Of a DNA stretch of 38,789 bases, positions 8,139 to 16,996 are shown one piece after another (positions within the stretch are counted from its first letter, which is position 1; each line of letters begins with the position of its first letter). The stretch comes from Bacteroidales bacterium (GTDB lineage: Bacteria > Bacteroidota > Bacteroidia > Bacteroidales > VadinHA17). Below the pieces are notes generated by a model. The model did no database searches. It worked only from the letters and a program-made list of their open reading frames with translations, and was not told the DNA's origin. The position numbers and the translations under genes are program-made. The stretch covers positions 1-38,789 of the forward strand of contig PLLX01000155.1 of NCBI GenBank assembly GCA_003141415.1, written 5' to 3'.

Positions 8139-9467
8139 ATGGGCAAAGAAAATATTGAGAAGTATTCGGCCGGATACTCTCTCTTAAAGTCAATGGCAGG
8201 GTTTTGGCACAATAATGTTTTCTATAGGAAAGTCATTGTGCTAGGTCGCGAAAATATTAAGCCTGAAGATCATATAATCTTTGCTCCAAACCATCAGAAT
8301 GCCTTAATGGATGCACTTGCAGTTCTCTTTACACATAAGGGACAGCCAATTTTTCTTGCAAGAGCCGATATCTTTAAAAGAAAGACAGTTGCGGCGATAC
8401 TTTATTTTCTAAAGATCCTGCCAGTTTACAGAATAAGGGATGGTTTCAGCAGTGTTAAAGGTAACGATGAGATATTCGTTAAGACGATTGATGTACTGAA
8501 AAACAAAAACGGACTGGTAATTCTTCCTGAAGGAGATCATGCCGGATTCAGAAGGCTCAGACAATTGAAAAAAGGTATATGCCGGGTCGCTTTTCAGTCA
8601 GATGAAGCAACAGATTTTACCCTTAAGATAAAGATTATTCCGGTTGGTCTCGAATTCTCAAACTACAGCAGGTTCAGACAGGTACTGACTGTAGTCTACG
8701 GGAAGCCCATTGAAGTATCTGAATACTTTGATTCGTACAAAGTGAGTCCGGAGAGAGCATTAAACGAACTGAGGGCAAGACTTTCCGATGAGATGAAAGG
8801 TATTATGGTGCACATCGAATCTGAAGAAGATTATGAAGCCATCGATGAACTCAGAAGTATGATTAATGGCAGATTCAGTGATGATATCAGGTTTCCAAAA
8901 TTATTCAAAGACAGGATCCTTGTCAATAAAATGAATTTACTTAAGTTATCAAATCCTGCTCTTTTCAGTAGAATTTGCTCCCTGAGTATTAAGATAAAAG
9001 AAAAAGCAAAAGAATTTAATACCGACTACAGATTACTCGCAAAAAGGAAACACCCTCTCGGATGGCTGATTGCTGGAATGATTGGTATTGTTATTACTTT
9101 TCCGTTATTTATTTATGGAAATATTTTTAATCTGACATTTCTGGAAATTCCTAATCTCCAGATACGTAAGATAAAAGATCCACAGTTTCACTCATCAATA
9201 CGGTATGGGATTTCTCTTGCCCTTGCATTTGTATTCTTACCTCTTTATCTTATTCTTTCGCTTTTTATCTTTTCATCCTGGTGGCTCGGATTACTTATTT
9301 TTCTTACCCTGCCCCTTTCGGGTCTCTTTGCCTGGAATTATTACCTGCAATTCCGACGAATAATAGGAGGATTCAGAATAAGAAGTCTTATTAAACAAAA
9401 AGATGAAGAATTCAATATTCTTAGAAAAAACCATGCTGAACTAGTTAACCTGATTGCCAGTTTATAG
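8139..9467 (+). CDS. 1-acyl-sn-glycerol-3-phosphate acyltransferase family (PlsC-like) membrane protein
   Basis: APNHQNALMDAL (HX4D-like box), LPEGDHAG, C-terminal TM segments. Confidence 0.82.
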   Translation: MGKENIEKYSAGYSLLKSMAGFWHNNVFYRKVIVLGRENIKPEDHIIFAPNHQNALMDALAVLFTHKGQPIFLARADIFKRKTVAAILYFLKILPVYRIRDGFSSVKGNDEIFVKTIDVLKNKNGLVILPEGDHAGFRRLRQLKKGICRVAFQSDEATDFTLKIKIIPVGLEFSNYSRFRQVLTVVYGKPIEVSEYFDSYKVSPERALNELRARLSDEMKGIMVHIESEEDYEAIDELRSMINGRFSDDIRFPKLFKDRILVNKMNLLKLSNPALFSRICSLSIKIKEKAKEFNTDYRLLAKRKHPLGWLIAGMIGIVITFPLFIYGNIFNLTFLEIPNLQIRKIKDPQFHSSIRYGISLALAFVFLPLYLILSLFIFSSWWLGLLIFLTLPLSGLFAWNYYLQFRRIIGGFRIRSLIKQKDEEFNILRKNHAELVNLIASL

Positions 9468-9468
9468 A

Positions 9469-10275
9469 ATGAAAAAAGAGTTGCTGTTTAAAGGGAAAGT
9501 AGCCTGGATCACCGGGGCATCATCAGGTATTGGGGAAGCCCTTGTCCATGAATTTGTCTTGAGAGGAGCAAAGGTTATAGCTTCTTCAAATGATCTGAAC
9601 GGGCTGGAAAGAGTAAAAGTAGAATGTGGAGATCTGTCCACGATGGTTCATTGTATCCCTTTTGATCTTGGTGATACTTCCGGCATAGATAAGATAGTTG
9701 AACAACAAGTCAGGGCACTTGGAAGAATTGATTTCTTACTTAACATAGGAGGTATAAGCCAGAGGGCAAGAATTGATGAAACTCCCATGTGGCTCGATAG
9801 AAAAATATTTGAGATAAATTATTTTGGAACAATAGCTCTTACAAAAGCAGTTCTGCCTATAATGGTCCAACAGAAATCTGGTCATATTCTTGCAACAAGC
9901 AGCATCACAGGCAGATTTGGATTTCCACTTCGCTCAGCTTACTCTGCTTCTAAACAAGCGCTTCACGGATTCTTCGAAACTCTTTACCTTGAAAATAAAA
10001 AATTCAATATAAAAGCTTCTGTCATTATACCTGGAAGAGTAATGACGTCAATTTCATTTCATGCACTTGATGCTGAAGGCAAGGAACATGGTAAACTTGA
10101 CTCTGGTCAGGCTAATGGTGTGCTGCCACAACAGGCAGCTGAAACAATTATCAAAGGAATGAGAAGGAACAAACGGGAAATTCTCGTTGGAAAGAATGAA
10201 TTAATGATGCTATATATCAGAAGATGGTGTCCGTGGCTGTTCTTCAGAATTGCAGATAAAATAAAAACGATGTAA
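9469..10275 (+). CDS. Short-chain dehydrogenase/reductase (SDR)
   Basis: AWITGASSGIGEAL, NIGG, SSITGRFGFPLRSAYSASKQAL catalytic S-Y-K. Start ATG at 9469. Confidence 0.9.
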   Translation: MKKELLFKGKVAWITGASSGIGEALVHEFVLRGAKVIASSNDLNGLERVKVECGDLSTMVHCIPFDLGDTSGIDKIVEQQVRALGRIDFLLNIGGISQRARIDETPMWLDRKIFEINYFGTIALTKAVLPIMVQQKSGHILATSSITGRFGFPLRSAYSASKQALHGFFETLYLENKKFNIKASVIIPGRVMTSISFHALDAEGKEHGKLDSGQANGVLPQQAAETIIKGMRRNKREILVGKNELMMLYIRRWCPWLFFRIADKIKTM

Positions 10276-10312
10276 AGTTTGGGGTGAGCCAGAGTTTGAA
10301 GTACTTGGAGTT
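10275..10312 (+). repeat. Copy of the AGTTTGGAGTGAGCCAGAGTTTGAAGTACTT dispersed repeat
   Basis: aagtttggggtgagccagagtttgaagtacttggagtt; close match to 2514-2548. Confidence 0.75.
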
Positions 10313-10347
10313 TTAACCTGTTTTAGGAAATGCTTTTCAGTGAAATA

Positions 10348-10457
10348 AACCCCTTTTGTCAGCTTCGCTGACATCTCCCCCAGGGAGGAGATAATACTCT
10401 GATATTTAGTTACCCTAAGATACTGAGAATTAACCCTCTTTAGGGGGGTGGGGGCAA
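10348..10457 (+). repeat. Composite REP-like element A (hairpins GTCAGC-TTC-GCTGAC and CTCCCCCAGGGAGGAG, G-rich right arm)
   Basis: aaccccttttGTCAGCTTCGCTGACatctcccccagggaggag...taaccctctttaggggggtgggggcaa; shared architecture with 11622, 15870 and 22983. Confidence 0.8.
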
Positions 10458-10522
10458 AACTTAAGGCACTTATGACTTTAAGTATAATATAGTTAAATTT
10501 GATAGATTAAAATTAATATAAA

Positions 10523-11599
10523 ATGAAGGGTTATATTATAAGCGGAATTCAGCAGATGGGGATTGGAGTAATGAATGTTGAAGAAGCCTGGAAATGGTAT
10601 ATCGACCAGTTTGGTATGGATTGCCGGATTTTTGATGATGATGCACCAGCTAAACTGATGCTCCCGTATACAGGTGGAGTACCGCGGAGCAAACACGCCA
10701 TACTGGCTATGAATTTACAGAGCGGAGGCGGTTTTGAGATATGGCAGTACACAGAAAGAGATCCGGTTAAAATTAAAGAAGAGATCAAGATCGGCGATCT
10801 TGGTATCATTGCCTGCAAGATAAAAGCAAAAAACATCCAGGAATCATTGACATTATATCAAAAGAACGGGATTCAGGTTCCTTCAGTGGCAACAGAAGAT
10901 CCATCAGGGAAAACAACTTTTTTCATGAAAGATCCTTACGGGAATATCTTCCAGCTCGTAGAAGCCACCGACTGGTTCCGTGATGAGAAAAAAGGTACTG
11001 GTGGTTCTTATGGAGCAATTATTGGAGTATCAGATATTGAAAAAGCAAGGGTTGTCTACTCAGATATCCTAGGCTACGATGAAGTTATTTATGATACTGC
11101 AGGCATTTTCAATGACCTTGCTGATCTTCCGGGAGGAAATATAGAATGCCGCAGGGTACTCCTTAAAAGATCTAAGCCTCTCACTGGCGCTTTCAGTAAA
11201 GTACTTGGAGATAGTGTAATCGAACTCATAAGTAGTGCCGCGTATCATGGGAAAAAGATATTTGAAGGCCGGTTCTGGGGCGACCCTGGTTTTATTCATC
11301 TCTGTTATGATATGAATGGGATGGACAATCTGAAAAACTTATGTGAAAACAAAGGATTTCCATTTACCGTCGACAGTAAAAAGAGTCATGAGGGTAACAG
11401 TTTCGATATGGGTGAAGCAGCCGGTTACTTTTCTTATATTGAAGATCCTGACGGAACACTTATAGAATTTGTTGAAACGCATAAAGTGCCAATCCTGAAG
11501 AAATTTGGATGGTACCTTGATCTACGTAAAAGGGACCCGAAGAAATCTCTTCCTGACTGGATAGTGAAGACACTTAGGTTTTCAAGAGTTAAGAGTTGA
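10523..11599 (+). CDS. VOC-superfamily (glyoxalase/dioxygenase fold) two-module protein
   Basis: GIGVMNVEEAWKWYIDQFGMD, DPYGNIFQLVE, GVSDIEKARVVYSDILGYDE, IEDPDGTLIEFVETH. Confidence 0.85.
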   Translation: MKGYIISGIQQMGIGVMNVEEAWKWYIDQFGMDCRIFDDDAPAKLMLPYTGGVPRSKHAILAMNLQSGGGFEIWQYTERDPVKIKEEIKIGDLGIIACKIKAKNIQESLTLYQKNGIQVPSVATEDPSGKTTFFMKDPYGNIFQLVEATDWFRDEKKGTGGSYGAIIGVSDIEKARVVYSDILGYDEVIYDTAGIFNDLADLPGGNIECRRVLLKRSKPLTGAFSKVLGDSVIELISSAAYHGKKIFEGRFWGDPGFIHLCYDMNGMDNLKNLCENKGFPFTVDSKKSHEGNSFDMGEAAGYFSYIEDPDGTLIEFVETHKVPILKKFGWYLDLRKRDPKKSLPDWIVKTLRFSRVKS

Positions 11600-11621
11600 A
11601 CTCCAGTTTTTTTGTCCCTAT

Positions 11622-11737
11622 GCAAACCCCTTCGCCCTTCGGGCACTCCCCCCAAGGGAGGAGAAAATCCCTAAATGGATGAGTATTTTCGCCCCCTCTG
11701 GGGGAGATGGCCTGCTTCAGCGGGACAGAGGGGTATT
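11622..11737. repeat. REP-like element B: two left arms in inverted orientation between convergent genes
   Basis: Left: aaccccttcGCCCTTCGGGCactccccccaagggaggagaaaat. Right, reverse complement: taCCCCTCTGTCCCGCTGAAGCAGGCCATCTCCCCCAGAGGGGGCGAAAATACTC, matching element C at 15876-15922. Confidence 0.8.
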
Positions 11738-11757
11738 CGTCACGAAACAGGTTACAA

Positions 11758-12969
11758 TTAACGATTTGTATTCTTACCAATCTCCTCAACTTTCCGCAGA
11801 ACCCTCATCACATTACCGCCCCAGATTTTTGTTATGTCTGACTTAGAATATCCGCGGCGAAGCAGTTCTATTGTAATGTTTTTCATTTCAGAAGCCGTTC
11901 TGCAACCATCTACACCACCCCCTCCGTCAAAATCTGTTCCGATTCCAACGTAATCGATCCCTATCACCTGAACGACATGATCAATATGGTCAACCACATC
12001 TTTAACAGCAGCCGGCTTTTCATATGTCTTAAGAATATTCTTGAATTCCTTACGCACAATTTTTTTGGTAGAATCAGGAAGGACATCGTAATCACCATAT
12101 TTATCCTTAAGTTCTTTAAGTTTTGAATCTAATTCCGGATTAGGTTCTGGTGTTTTAAGGTAATTCCCCAGCATACAGATCTGAATAACACCTTCATTTT
12201 CTTTGAGTGCCAGCAACATATCATCAGAAAGATTTCTTGGACTTCCGCACAGGGCCCTGCAGGATGAATGAGATGCTAAAACAGGTGCGCTTGTAACTTT
12301 AAGAACATCATAGAAAGATTTATCTGAAATGTGCGATATATCAACCATCATCCCGATCCTGTTCATCTCTTTGACTACCTTCGTTCCAAATGTAGAAAGA
12401 CCATCATTTTCAGCACCGGCAGGATCTGTTGATGAATCACAAATATCATTATTCCTGGTATGTGCCAGCGTTATATACCGGGCGCCCAGATCATAATACT
12501 CTTTGATCCTTGTTATATCTTTTCCTATAGGAAAGCCATTTTCCATTCCGATGAATGCCGCTATTTTACCAGCTTTCTTTAGGCGGTACGCATCATCAGG
12601 AGACGTGGCAATTTCAGCAATCGAAGAATTCTTCTCAACATTTTTATTTATAGCATTGAATATTTCCAAAACCTGCTGGTGGACTTTATTGTAGGTTGAG
12701 TCGTTTCTTGGACCTTGTCCGGTGAATATAACAAAGAATTCGGCGTTAAGTCCGCCTTCATTCATTTTTGGAAAATCTACACAGCCGTCAATACTTCTGA
12801 CCCCCAGATCAAACGCCGGATCTGAAAATTCCATCGGAGTATCACAATGAGCGTCTACCGTAAGGATAGATGCGTGAATCTTTTCAGCCCGCTTTATCAT
12901 TTGTTCTTCACTGTTTCCGCAGCCAGCCAAAAAAAGGGTTACAAGTAAAATGTTAATGAAGATTTTCAT
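11758..12969 (-). CDS. Membrane dipeptidase family (peptidase M19) lipoprotein
   Basis: LVTLFLAGCG lipobox; VDAHCDTP, GMENGFPIG, ARYITLAHTRNNDICDS, DISHISD, ASHSSCRAL, GIDYVGIGTDFDGG. Confidence 0.92.
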   Translation of the reverse strand: MKIFINILLVTLFLAGCGNSEEQMIKRAEKIHASILTVDAHCDTPMEFSDPAFDLGVRSIDGCVDFPKMNEGGLNAEFFVIFTGQGPRNDSTYNKVHQQVLEIFNAINKNVEKNSSIAEIATSPDDAYRLKKAGKIAAFIGMENGFPIGKDITRIKEYYDLGARYITLAHTRNNDICDSSTDPAGAENDGLSTFGTKVVKEMNRIGMMVDISHISDKSFYDVLKVTSAPVLASHSSCRALCGSPRNLSDDMLLALKENEGVIQICMLGNYLKTPEPNPELDSKLKELKDKYGDYDVLPDSTKKIVRKEFKNILKTYEKPAAVKDVVDHIDHVVQVIGIDYVGIGTDFDGGGGVDGCRTASEMKNITIELLRRGYSKSDITKIWGGNVMRVLRKVEEIGKNTNR

Positions 12970-13056
12970 TAGATTCGATATTCATTCTCGGCGCAAGTTA
13001 ACTAAAAGGAGTCCGCCGTTTTCTGTTTTTTGAATGTTTAACCTATTTTAACAATG

Positions 13057-13099
13057 CAAAAAGCCCCGACCTGATAAGCCGCAGCAACCCTGAAAAAAG
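13057..13099. repeat. Degenerate copy of the terminator-like motif AAAAAGCCCCGACCTGANNAGCCG..GCA
   Basis: caaaaagccccgacctgataagccgcagcaaccctgaaaaaag; compare 14934-14974. Confidence 0.7.
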
Positions 13100-13309
13100 T
13101 CGAAATACTGTATTCTATTGACAATTTTTTACCTAAATTTACTTATGAGATGAATTATTTAGATGACGACATTTGCTCATATTGGAGTCAATAATGACTT
13201 CTCGTAATTAACCAATAGCTCATTAATTGATAGTTGCTTAAATACATCCAATCAAAGTGTGATTTCATAACAGACTCCTGCCTGAAGGCCAACTAAACAA
13301 AAGAATCAA

Positions 13310-14104
13310 ATGAAAAAGAGTTTATTGTTTCTTATGTTTTTAGCGCTTACCCTGATAATTAATGGCCAGCAAAATTATCAGGATGTTATATACCTAAAAG
13401 ATAATATCATTATCAGGGGAGTTATTTTAGAACAAGTCATGAACAAGTCAGTAAAAATTTTAAGTACGGCTGGAGACACTTTGAATTATAAGATGGATGA
13501 AATAGAAAAACTTACAAGAGAGTACGTCCCTGACCAAAATAAACAATCTGAAGTAAGAACATTGTCATCAGCAGGCTACCGGTTAATTATTGAAGTCTGT
13601 GTTGCTCACAAAGTGGATAAATATGGAATGGATTTTACCAAATTGAATATTATTAATGGTATCAGATTAAACAGAAGCTTCTCGGTTGGCTTTGGAATTG
13701 CACTACGCTGTAATCTTAATCCCGGAATACACATCACTTCACCAAGTCATAAACACGTGATGATATCTGTTTTTTCTGACTTAAGAACTTACCTTCTGGT
13801 TAACAAGAAAATATCAGGATATTTTGCATTTGACGCTGGTTATTCTTTCAGTAAATCTGACTATCCAAATACTAATATTAATGGTGAAGAATATTATTAT
13901 CTGAAAGACGTTGGAATATTATTAAATCCTGAAGCAGGATTCGTTTTGCGGGTTTCTGTAAAATCAGCTCTGAATATTGGGATTGGTTATGAAATGTATA
14001 AGGTCGGATATGATTTTTCATATTATAATGGGCATCCCTTTGTTACGGTAAATGGTGAAAAGATCGTCGGTTCGATGGGTATTAAAGCAGGAATAACATT
14101 TTAA
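13310..14104 (+). CDS. Hypothetical secreted/outer-membrane protein, tandem paralogue 1
   Basis: Signal peptide MKKSLLFLMFLALTLIINGQ; QDVIYLKDNIIIRGVILEQ...GDTLNYKMDEIEKL domain; C-terminal alternating beta-rich segment. Confidence 0.75.
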   Translation: MKKSLLFLMFLALTLIINGQQNYQDVIYLKDNIIIRGVILEQVMNKSVKILSTAGDTLNYKMDEIEKLTREYVPDQNKQSEVRTLSSAGYRLIIEVCVAHKVDKYGMDFTKLNIINGIRLNRSFSVGFGIALRCNLNPGIHITSPSHKHVMISVFSDLRTYLLVNKKISGYFAFDAGYSFSKSDYPNTNINGEEYYYLKDVGILLNPEAGFVLRVSVKSALNIGIGYEMYKVGYDFSYYNGHPFVTVNGEKIVGSMGIKAGITF

Positions 14105-14117
14105 AAAGAAGTATGAT

Positions 14118-14930
14118 ATGAAAAGGATTTCAATCCTGTTTACATTCTATATCATTAGCATTATGGCTTTTGGGCAGCAAAACTTACAGGATATTGTCTA
14201 TCTTAAGAATGACACTATAATTAAAGGGATTATTTTCGAACAAATTCCTTTTAAATGTTTGAGAATTTTTACTTCTGATGGAGACACCTTAATATATAAA
14301 ATTGATGAGGTAGAGAAAATAATCAGAGAGCCAATTTTGAATGAAAGGGAATCAGTTAAAAGTAAACGCGGACTAAAAGCAGGTTACCAGGGAATTGTGG
14401 AAATGGGAGTCTCAAAGGCATATCCTTCTAATCAGGCTAATGATTACACAGCATGTTTAAAATTGAATGTTATAAATGGATATAGATTTAATCCATATTT
14501 ATTCCTTGGTGTTGGAATCGGATTACGCTATCCCTATTTGGAAAACGACATTTATTTGAGGAATAATTGGCCTTCACCAGTTTTTAATGACTTTGGGGTA
14601 CCTATTTTTTTGGATATCAGAACTAATTTTTTTATTCATAAGGTAACGCCATTCTTAGCATTTTCATTAGGTTATTCATTTGATATGAATAATAATAATC
14701 CAATAACCAGAGAAAAGAATTATTCTTTTAGCCAGATAACAGGAGTTGGATTATTATTAAGTCCTAGTGCAGGAATAAACTACACATTTTCTGACACATA
14801 TGGTATCAATATTGGGATTAGCTATGAATCTCAGAGGTTTAAAAAATATTCGCTAGATTGTCCAAGATGTCTTTTAAATGTAATTACCTCTTCAAATTGT
14901 TTAAGTTTTAATATCGGATTATTATTTTAG
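14118..14930 (+). CDS. Hypothetical secreted/outer-membrane protein, tandem paralogue 2
   Basis: QQNLQDIVYLKNDTIIKGIIFEQ...GDTLIYKIDEVEKIIRE aligns with paralogue 1; 13-nt gap between the genes. Confidence 0.75.
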   Translation: MKRISILFTFYIISIMAFGQQNLQDIVYLKNDTIIKGIIFEQIPFKCLRIFTSDGDTLIYKIDEVEKIIREPILNERESVKSKRGLKAGYQGIVEMGVSKAYPSNQANDYTACLKLNVINGYRFNPYLFLGVGIGLRYPYLENDIYLRNNWPSPVFNDFGVPIFLDIRTNFFIHKVTPFLAFSLGYSFDMNNNNPITREKNYSFSQITGVGLLLSPSAGINYTFSDTYGINIGISYESQRFKKYSLDCPRCLLNVITSSNCLSFNIGLLF

Positions 14931-14939
14931 GAAAAAAAA

Positions 14940-14962
14940 GCCCCGACCTGAAGAGCCGGGGC
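14940..14962 (-). terminator. Hairpin GCCCCG...CGGGGC followed on the minus strand by an 8-T tract
   Basis: aaaaaaaaGCCCCGacctgaagagcCGGGGC on plus; reads as a rho-independent terminator on minus (downstream of the LysE gene). Confidence 0.65.
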
Positions 14963-15094
14963 AGCCATGAAAAGAATGAAAATTGCTTTTTGGACAGCAA
15001 AAAGCTAACTATCAGAAGTAAAAATAAATTAATTTCATATTAAACGCAACTGTTAAATTCACATTTTCATAAGAGTATTCAAACAAATGACGAA

Positions 15095-15736
15095 CTACAG
15101 TTTGATAGGGGTAAATACACTCAGCAAGACAATTACACCAATAACTATTACTACTATCCCTGCCACTTTATTTATCCTGACAATAACTCTTAGTCTGATC
15201 TTCTTTTGAAACCTGCTGACAAAATAACTAAGAAAAAACCACCAGCTTATTGCTCCAACGAACACGCCAGGAATTAGAAAAAAAGGCACAAGCTCAGGTT
15301 TTACATTTCCATTAATGTGTACACCTGAAAAGAATGCTACAAAGATAAAAATGGTATAAGGATTCGAGATCGAAAGAACAAAAACCGAATAATAATCACG
15401 CCATAATGACTTATTGACTTTTTCCCTGTTTCTTATATCCTTAACCGGGTTTGATAAAAATATCTTCAACCCTACTCCGATTATTATCAGTCCCGCTATT
15501 AATGAGATAATGAATCTTTCTTTATTAATAAAGCTTATAATAACGGCATATCCTATTCCTGACAGGAGAGCAAGCAGTGTATCTGCTGATGCCAGACCAA
15601 GTCCGGAGAAGAATCCGGAGAACATACCTCTTTTTATTGTTCTGTTAATCAAGATGATACCGGTAGGTCCCAACGGCATTGAAACTGTAAGCCCAAGAAT
15701 TATTCCCTTAAGTAGTATTTCTATAGCCGTAATCAT
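15095..15736 (-). CDS. LysE family translocator/exporter
   Basis: LTVSMPLGPTGIILINRTIKRGMFSGFFSGLGLASADTLLAL; multiple TM helices. Confidence 0.88.
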   Translation of the reverse strand: MITAIEILLKGIILGLTVSMPLGPTGIILINRTIKRGMFSGFFSGLGLASADTLLALLSGIGYAVIISFINKERFIISLIAGLIIIGVGLKIFLSNPVKDIRNREKVNKSLWRDYYSVFVLSISNPYTIFIFVAFFSGVHINGNVKPELVPFFLIPGVFVGAISWWFFLSYFVSRFQKKIRLRVIVRINKVAGIVVIVIGVIVLLSVFTPIKL

Positions 15737-15869
15737 CCATTATGATTATGATCAGTAAATATAATAACTTAATTAACCTTAAAAACAAAATAAATGCAAA
15801 GAAGACTAGGATGTCGTAACCTTTAGAAGATGAAGTGTGACTTCCCTCTTAAGGGTACTGTTCCGGGAT

Positions 15870-16043
15870 GTAAGCCCCTCTGTCAGCTACGCTGACATCT
15901 CCCCTAAAGGGGCGAAAATACTCAGACATCTAGAAAGATTATACTAACACAGTAAGTATTTTTCCCTCCTTGGGGGTTGGGTGCAATATGGACAGAAAGT
16001 CATTTAGTGGGGTTAGGGGGCAATTATGGCAAAAAGTCATTTT
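15870..16043 (+). repeat. REP-like element C with tandemly duplicated right arm
   Basis: GTCAGC-TAC-GCTGAC (15882-15896), CCCCTAAAGGGG (15901-15912); right arm tgggggttgggtgcaatatggacagaaagtcattt repeated as gtggggttagggggcaattatggcaaaaagtcattt. Confidence 0.8.
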
Positions 16044-16105
16044 TTATTCTGAGTAATCAAACACGGAGTGTAATTCTTCTGTTACTTTTGGAATTTATTT
16101 TTATT

Positions 16106-16996
16106 ATGACGGAAAAAAGGAAATTATGGCATTGGTTGGTTCTTGTCCTTCTATCATTAATATGGGGAACCAGCTATATATTAATGAAAAAGGGGCTTGA
16201 ATCATTTTCTGCTATTCAGGTGGGTTCACTGAGAATATTGATCACCTTTTTCTGTCTTTTGCCAATTGCTATAAGAAATCTGCCAAAGCTTAACCGAGGA
16301 AATATTTTTTCAGTATTAATTATCGGATTTTGCGGCAATGCTATTCCGGCGTACTTATTTCCTCTTTCTGAGACGCACATAAGCAGTTCACTTGCAGGGA
16401 TGCTGAATTCCCTGAGCCCGGTTTTTACTCTTATAATTGGTATATTAATCTATAATAGAAAGGCAATAAAGTCGCAGGTTACAGGCGTATTCGTGGGATT
16501 AATAGGAGCAGCTGGATTGCTCTACAACGGATCTTTCACTTTTGCTTCCTATGGACTTTTTGTGGTTCTGGCTACTATACTTTATGCGTTCGCTTCAAAT
16601 GAGGTCAGTAAAGTTAAAGGACTGAACGGAATACAAATTACCGCTCTTGCTTTTTTTGTAGTCAGCCCTGTTGCAATTGTACATCTGTTATTTTCAGATC
16701 ATTCGGCAGCTCTGGCTACGGCTCATTGGAGCAGGAATCTTGCTTTTATTGCAATACTGGCAATTGTTGGGAGTGCCACTGCTCAGGCCATCTACTATGT
16801 TCTTATACGGGACACATCACCTATTTTTGCAGCAACCGTTACATATTTTATTCCGATTGTTGCTACCATGTGGGGACTAGCAGATAATGAATATTTTACA
16901 TTTTCAATGCTGATTTCTGTTATTTTTGTTTTTGCAGGAGTATATGTAATTAACAAACCCGATTTTTTAAAAAAACTGAGGCCAAAATATAAATGA
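16106..16996 (+). CDS. EamA/DMT-family transporter
   Basis: SLIWGTSYILMKKGLESFSAIQVGSLRIL, ten-TM pattern. Start ATG at 16106 (MTEKRK) preferred; the track extension 15977-16105 is REP-derived. Confidence 0.88.
   Translation: MTEKRKLWHWLVLVLLSLIWGTSYILMKKGLESFSAIQVGSLRILITFFCLLPIAIRNLPKLNRGNIFSVLIIGFCGNAIPAYLFPLSETHISSSLAGMLNSLSPVFTLIIGILIYNRKAIKSQVTGVFVGLIGAAGLLYNGSFTFASYGLFVVLATILYAFASNEVSKVKGLNGIQITALAFFVVSPVAIVHLLFSDHSAALATAHWSRNLAFIAILAIVGSATAQAIYYVLIRDTSPIFAATVTYFIPIVATMWGLADNEYFTFSMLISVIFVFAGVYVINKPDFLKKLRPKYK

Noticed and set aside
11434-11655. Minus-strand 73-aa ORF
   Set aside because: Antisense to the VOC gene and extending into the REP-like element.
11589-11789. Minus-strand 66-aa ORF (SPRGGENTHPFRDFLLPWGECPKGEG)
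   Set aside because: Translation of REP-like element B; not a real gene.
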